From NCBI GenBank assembly GCA_002179805.1, contig NAVB01002759.1:1-12604 (forward strand): a stretch of 12,604 nucleotides of DNA, given 5' to 3'. Below the pieces are notes generated by a model. The model made no database searches and was not told where the DNA came from. It saw only the letters and a program-made list of their open reading frames with translations. The position numbers and the translations under genes were made by a program. The DNA comes from Acanthamoeba lenticulata (Eukaryota; Discosea; Longamoebia; Acanthamoebidae). This document shows positions 7,804 through 12,604 of the stretch, piece after piece; within the stretch, counting starts at the first letter, position 1, and each line of letters begins with the position of its first letter.

Positions 7804-10800
7804 TTAACTCGGGGTTAAAAAAGGTCCCGTTTGGTTGGTGTCCACCGGCGCTGGCGTCACAGCGACCGGGCGACCAATGAATCGCACATGGGGCAACAGC
7901 TCACCATCGCGGGACTGGTCTGCAGCCACGCAAAGGTCCGCGGCGTCAACTGGAGGGCCTGTTTGCACCACCACCACCACGCCAGAGTCGGTCACGTCGC
8001 GTGAGGAAGAGAGTTTTTTAAGCAGAAAAACAACACGCCAGGGCGGAACGAGCACCTTGCCCCCGCAAGTGGGACAGTTCCACGTCCCGGCGCGATCAAG
8101 TAGCAGCAACGTCCGCATGCACCGCGCTGCGACAGTGTGTTTGAGTTACGCCACAGTACAACAGCGCAGTGGTAGTTTACGAGGAAGCGAAATCGGCACT
8201 TTACCAAGCTGATGTCCGTTGGCGCAGCGCTCCCCCCCGAGCGAGGTGAACGGGACGGGATGGGTGCAGATCGGGCACCGCTCACGCGGCGACAAGCCCA
8301 CGTCCCCATGAGGCGGGACCTGCGCCTCACCTGCCACCTCCTATGTTAAAAAAAGGAGTTGCCTTTGCCGCACTTCTCCCGCGGCAGATTCCAACGCACC
8401 TTGGGCGTGCAGAAGTTCCGTGAGGCGCCCAATGCGCTCCTCTTCCGAGTCAAACTCGATCACGAGCTCCTTCTCGCGTTGTCGCTCCTCTTCTAGCTCG
8501 CGCAGTCTGGCCTCGGGGCTGGCCTGTGGCGCTGCTGCCGCTGAAGCAGACAGGCCAGCCTCCGTCTCGGCCTCTTTGGCCTTGTCTTTCCCCGTTCGGC
8601 CCCGCTTCTTGGCTCGCGGGTTCTCGTCCTCGCTCGCGCCTTCCGTCACGGAAGCGGCGGATGGTTGTAGACGAGCAGCCGGCTCCACGTCGGACAGGGC
8701 CGCCGTCGGCGGCGGCGGCGGCAGCGTCGAGCGGACGCTCGAGAGGAACCGATAGAGGGCGAGCGCCAGCGAGTGAAAGGGCGGCGGCACCTGGCCAAAG
8801 CGGGCCACGATCCAGTCGCACATGAGCAAGATCGACGTCCGCTCGCGCGGGGACAGGGCAAGCCCCGTGTTCTCGCCTGTGACGGCGGGGGAGGTTGAGT
8901 GCGTCAGCGAGCGGAGGTGGCCCGCTGAGGGAAGAAGAGGGGGAGGGCGCACCACTTTGGGCGTGCCGGTGGTAAAACTCGTTGAGGATGCTCCATACCC
9001 ACAGCTGGCGAATCTCGTGGGCGTTTCTCTCCCGCGCAGCTTCGAGAGCGGCTTCAAGCTCGCTGTCGGGCAAGTCCTGTGGGAGCGTGTTGAGCCCTCC
9101 CGGCGGAAAGAAGCATAAAGAAGCAGCAGCCAAGCACGGTAGGTGCGCACCCGCTTTACGTTCATGTGCAGCACGTTGGCCACCTTGAGGGCCTTGAGCC
9201 GGCCAAGCTTGGCAGCAAGCAAGTCCACATCGGAGAGGGGCTGCCCCTCATCGCTGGTGCTGGCGACGGCAGCGGCAGCGGCCGAAAAGAAGGCGGCCTC
9301 CAACTGCGTGGTGAGGTGCAGGTAGCTCCGGTGGTCTTCGTCCCGCTCGTTCAGGATCTTGAGCACGTCCCACAGCGAGCACGGCGGCTCCTCCCCTGCA
9401 CGAGAGCCGTGAGTCGGGCGACCATGAGCGGAAGAGAAGAGGGAAGCGGCGACGCACGGAGAATGTTTTCGACAGCGCGCTGGAGGGTCTCTTCCTTATC
9501 GTCAATGCAGTAGAAGATGAGCTTGCCGCCCGGCGTTCGCTTGGAGAACATCTTATCCGGGTTGGCGGCCGTCCTGCATGGACCCACGAGATGGGGTGAC
9601 GCGGTGATGTTAGAAGAAGAAGAGCAAAGGTCTGAAGCGGGAGCGTCTGTACTGCGTGGCGCAGGCAACAAAGAGGCACGAGGGCGAGAGGCCCAGACCA
9701 TAGGCGCCATTGTCACTGGCAACTGGCCAGGGAGGGGGCAAGAGCGTCAGTACAAAAGAGAGACTCTCGGCCCTCGAGGGCGTGTGACACGCACCGTCGA
9801 CCATGAACTGGAGCCGGACGAGCGGGTGCTCGGGGAGGTTGTTGAGCGAAGGCGTGGGCACGACCTCGCGGTCCCGGCGTGGGTAATTGCCTCCGGCTCC
9901 CATCTGAAGCAGGGGCGTGTCGAATCCGCCCAGCGAGGCCTCCTGCAGAGGGAGGGTCCGTGAGGCGGAGGAAGGAGAGATCAGCAGGCTTGTCGCCTAC
10001 GGCGAGGGAAGAGGGCATACGATCTCCATGGGGAGGGGAGTGGCCAGCGGCGTAGGCAGCGGTGTGCCCTCGCGCAGCGGCACGATTTCCATCTCCGGCA
10101 GAGCTTCACCAAAGGTGAGAGTAAGCGGCCTGTGCGTTTGTGTTTGTAGTTGAACAACTTGCAAGCATTGAAGGCACTATGACGCAGCGTACGCACTTGT
10201 TCTGTTCGGCCTGCTCCATCTTGACTTTGAGCTCTTCATCCCTGAACACGCGCCAGCTCTTGATAAAACCGTCGACGCTGCACGTCATCAACACATCGTT
10301 GTGCCAAGTGACCCCTGTGATGTACAGAGCGCGCAACGGAGCGGCTCAGCCGATCATCCAGAAGCGCCAACCCACGCACCAGCGGGTCCAAGGGGTTGTC
10401 TGTGGGGCTGGAGGATGTACCGGTGATCGTCTTAGTGTGCATGTCCAGGTGCTCAATCTTCTGCAGGGTCTGGCCGGCGTCGTCGAGGAAGACCACGCCC
10501 GCACCAAAGCCCTTGCCATAGATCACTACGTTTTGGCCCTGCACGCAGAAAAGAGAGAGAACGAGGTCAAGGAACGGGCTTCGTACTGGCATGTCATGTG
10601 GTGCCGTACCTTCTCCTGCGCCCAGGTGATGCTGAACACAGCGTAGCGGTCCGGCGCACTGATGGTGTTGATCAGCCTGATGCCTTGCTGCGGCGCCGCC
10701 TCCAATTCCCACAAGCGGATGGACCCGTCGTTGCTCCCCGTGACGAGCCACGGATTGCCGCCAAGTGGTGGTCGCCTCTCTGCATTGGGCGAACAGGCGG

Positions 10801-12051
10801 AGGACGTCAGCGTCATACCTTTTTGGCAAGTGGGCCTGTCGTGGTGGTGATTTGCGTACGCGGGTGCCAGGCCAGTGCCGTCGTCCAGTCTTGGTGCGCC
10901 TCGAACGAGAACACATAGTCGAAGCGATAGTCAATGCTGCAGAGGAGATGTGGAGCATAAGGTGAGTTGAACGGCCCGTGCGTCAAGGATTGGAGCTCCG
11001 AAGCAGCACCTGTCGCGCTCGGCCGATATGTTGGGGAGGTAATACTGCCACAGCGTGACCCTCCGCTTCCCGCCTTGGGCGAGCAGCACGCGTGGTTTCA
11101 CGTCCTCGACACCGCCTGGCCCAGACTCGTCTACCGGCGGTCGAATCACTGGACTCCAGTCCAGACCTAGACGAAACGTTTTAGAGGCCTCAGACGGTCG
11201 CTGTGCCGCTTCATTTTGTGGCGGTGGCCGACTACGTACTGACGGTGGAGAGCAGCTCGAGGCGTCGGATGGCCTCCTCTGTCGTGATCTACGAAAGAAG
11301 TGAGGTGAGATGGCTCAGGAAGAAGAGGGAGAGAAGAAGGGAATTTAGGAGAGGAGGGGGAGGAATAGACGCACGGTTTGGGTGACGTCAAGGCCCTCAT
11401 GCTGGATGAAGTGTTGGTACAGCAGGTCAGAGATGCAGGCCACTTCGATCCACTCAGACGTAAGACGGTTGTTCGGCGGGCGGAAGACACACAGGCGGTC
11501 GTCAATGGAACTGGCCGCCAGCAGATGTCTGTCGCCAGAAACCTCACCGTGAGTCATGTACAACCTATGATGGCGAAGCGCGGGAGAGGGGCACATGCCC
11601 GCCGTAAACGGCGCAGCCCGCTGGAGACCATTGCACGGCGCGGAAGGCCGGCTTGCTTCCCCGCTTCATTGTGCCGTCCTTAGCTAGCTTGTACGTGAAC
11701 GGTGGCACTGCAGAACAACACGTAAGGCCTTAAGGCTGAGGCCACGTGGAGAAGTGCAAGAGGAAACACGTACACTGGCCCGTCTGCAAGCGGCCGATGC
11801 TGAAGGGCTGTGGCTCCTTGTGACAGCGCACGTACGACGTTTGCTGGCGTTCTGGTGCATGCGAGTCCTGTGTGTATGCGATGTGAAGCAAAGGTTGTAG
11901 CAGCGACCTTGGGCAACAGGGGCGGTACTAGTATGTAGATGACGCGCTCAGCCATGGCGGCAATCAAGTTGGCCTTCTTGGCCCAACATATGGCATTGGG
12001 ATAGAGAGGACAAGATCGAAATTCGCTCACCTCCTCATAACTATCCAGCAT
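7804..12051 (-). CDS. TFIIIC 90 kDa/delta-like subunit: WD40-type repeats plus C-terminal zinc motif
   Basis: 19 inferred exons: 12051-11929, 11867-11774, 11707-11595, 11542-11375, 11288-11240, 11166-11010, 10936-10860, 10779-10610, 10538-10376, 10314-10197, 10129-10021, 9942-9795, 9722-9653, 9573-9458, 9395-9151, 9076-8953, 8876-8400, 8330-8205, 8126-7804; 989 residues. The N-terminal half has WD40-type blades (NAICWAKKANLIAAMAERVI; FRAVQWSPAG; HQDWTTALAWHP; LVTGSNDGSIRLWEL; GVTWHNDVLMTCSVDGFIKSW). A helical region and a charged Glu/Arg coiled coil (about 805-840) lead to Cys/His ligands: C859, C862, C876, H880, C885, C900, C903 (CPIC, CANGH, RC, CPTC). This order matches TFIIIC delta (GTF3C4), 822 residues in human, which helps recruit RNA polymerase III at tRNA and 5S genes. 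The exon 3/4 junction is the weakest (donor 11594 or 11609; only one frame-compatible acceptor, with no pyrimidine tract). A generic WD40 protein is the alternative, but the zinc pattern argues against it. Confidence 0.75.
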
Positions 12052-12263
12052 TGTGGTGGCCGTGGCGCGAGATCGAGACCCACCAATCTTTTTGATCCCT
12101 CCCCAAGGAAAAGAGCATAAGAAAAAGTAAAACAAGGAAACATGTTTAACTGAACGGTAAATGGGCGGATTGCGAGGCAATATTTTCGAGGTACGGCTAT
12201 TTGGAACTCCACACACAAGAGTCTCGTTCATTATTCTGTCCTCCGTTCCTTGACCCACACAAG
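12052..12263. promoter_or_regulatory. Divergent (bidirectional) promoter region
   Basis: 212 bases separate the start codon of the TFIIIC-like gene (minus) from that of the small acidic gene (plus). The stretch 12110-12200 is AT-richer than its surroundings (aagaaaaagtaaaac, gtttaac, aatattttcg). No clear TATA box or factor site can be named. A shared promoter is inferred from the head-to-head layout. Confidence 0.45.
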
Positions 12264-12545
12264 ATGCAGGGCACTTCTATGACGTATGTGGCTCCTGGGT
12301 TGTGCACCGGGTGGCCGTGACGCTGCGGGCCGCTGACAGTGTGGGGGCTTACGCTTTTTGCTCACAGGAATGAACAACGGCGCCTGGTCGAGGAAGAGGA
12401 CAAGTACCGCCAATTGTTTGCCGAAAATCCCTCGAGTCAAGAACTGAGCGACCCTCACCTGCTTTTGGAGGACGTCTTTTCTCTCGATCCTCGCCAGTGG
12501 ACGTTCCAGGATGAAGACGCAGATGAGGTGCGCACCGCTAAATGA
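12264..12545 (+). CDS. Small acidic protein of unknown function (may continue past window)
   Basis: ATG 12264 opens a 20-nt coding exon (12264-12283) followed by an 84-nt intron with donor gtatgt and acceptor ctcacag. The second exon begins at 12368 in a compatible phase (MQGTSMT joined to NEQRRLVEEEDKYRQLF). The product is rich in Glu, Asp and Gln, with a likely N-terminal helix, a QLFAENPSSQELSDP stretch and an acidic end (FQDEDADE). Either the frame ends at TGA 12543-12545, giving 65 residues, or a further intron starts at 12528 (donor gtgcgc, phase 0, like other donors here) and the gene runs beyond 12604. I favour the second, as the acidic stretch ends at that donor. I do not recognise the family. 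Confidence 0.5.
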
Positions 12546-12604
12546 CGTGCCTAGATTTTCAATAATATTATGTCCGAGACTACTGCCAGACTCTTGGGGC
12601 TTAT

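Noticed and set aside
8450..9133. Alternative minus-strand frame of 227 codons in the TFIIIC-like gene
   Set aside because: Only its first part (LPDSELEAALEAARERNAHE region) is real, as exon 16; the rest is the wrong frame after the 8952-8877 intron.
9517..9963. Plus-strand open frame of 148 codons
   Set aside because: Lies antisense to exons 12-14 of the TFIIIC-like gene and crosses their introns; no motif of its own.

Overview
The window looks like nuclear DNA from a GC-rich, intron-dense protist, most probably an amoebozoan such as Acanthamoeba. No single ORF is a whole gene. Protein families become recognisable only after removal of many short introns, mostly 41-102 nt with GT...AG ends, and the exon phases then close exactly in every gene. 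Two RFX-type transcription factors, a two-component hybrid histidine kinase and a TFIIIC-like subunit together fit Acanthamoeba. The genus is inferred, not proven. I saw no bacterial operon, mobile element, CRISPR array, rRNA or tRNA.

Layout. (1) 1-2886, plus strand: 3' part of a hybrid histidine kinase (GAF, HisKA, HATPase, receiver), 10 visible exons, 716 visible residues. Its phospho-accepting His is kept, but key residues of the ATPase and receiver domains are missing. (2) 2887-3377: intergenic DNA with a pyrimidine-rich stretch just before the next gene and an X-box-like sequence. (3) 3378-5077, plus strand: RFX-domain protein A, 6 exons, 465 residues. (4) 5078-5212: short gap between convergent genes, with a perfect 7-bp hairpin. 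(5) 5213-7587, minus strand: RFX-domain protein B, 7 exons, 558 residues, a paralogue of A. (6) 7588-7803: 216-bp gap with an X-box-like sequence. (7) 7804-12051, minus strand: a 19-exon, 989-residue protein with WD40-type repeats and a C-terminal Cys/His zinc motif, resembling the TFIIIC 90 kDa (delta/GTF3C4) subunit of RNA polymerase III transcription. (8) 12052-12263: 212-bp divergent promoter region. (9) 12264 onward, plus strand: start of a small acidic protein I do not recognise.

The genes do not form an obvious pathway. The strongest points for follow-up are the convergent RFX pair with a shared, unrecognised C-terminal region and X-box-like sequences upstream of both members; the degenerate hybrid kinase; and a consistent GTRCG form of 5' splice site. 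All gene models come from manual splicing by reading frame, intron phase, paralogue alignment and family motifs, and need transcript data for confirmation.
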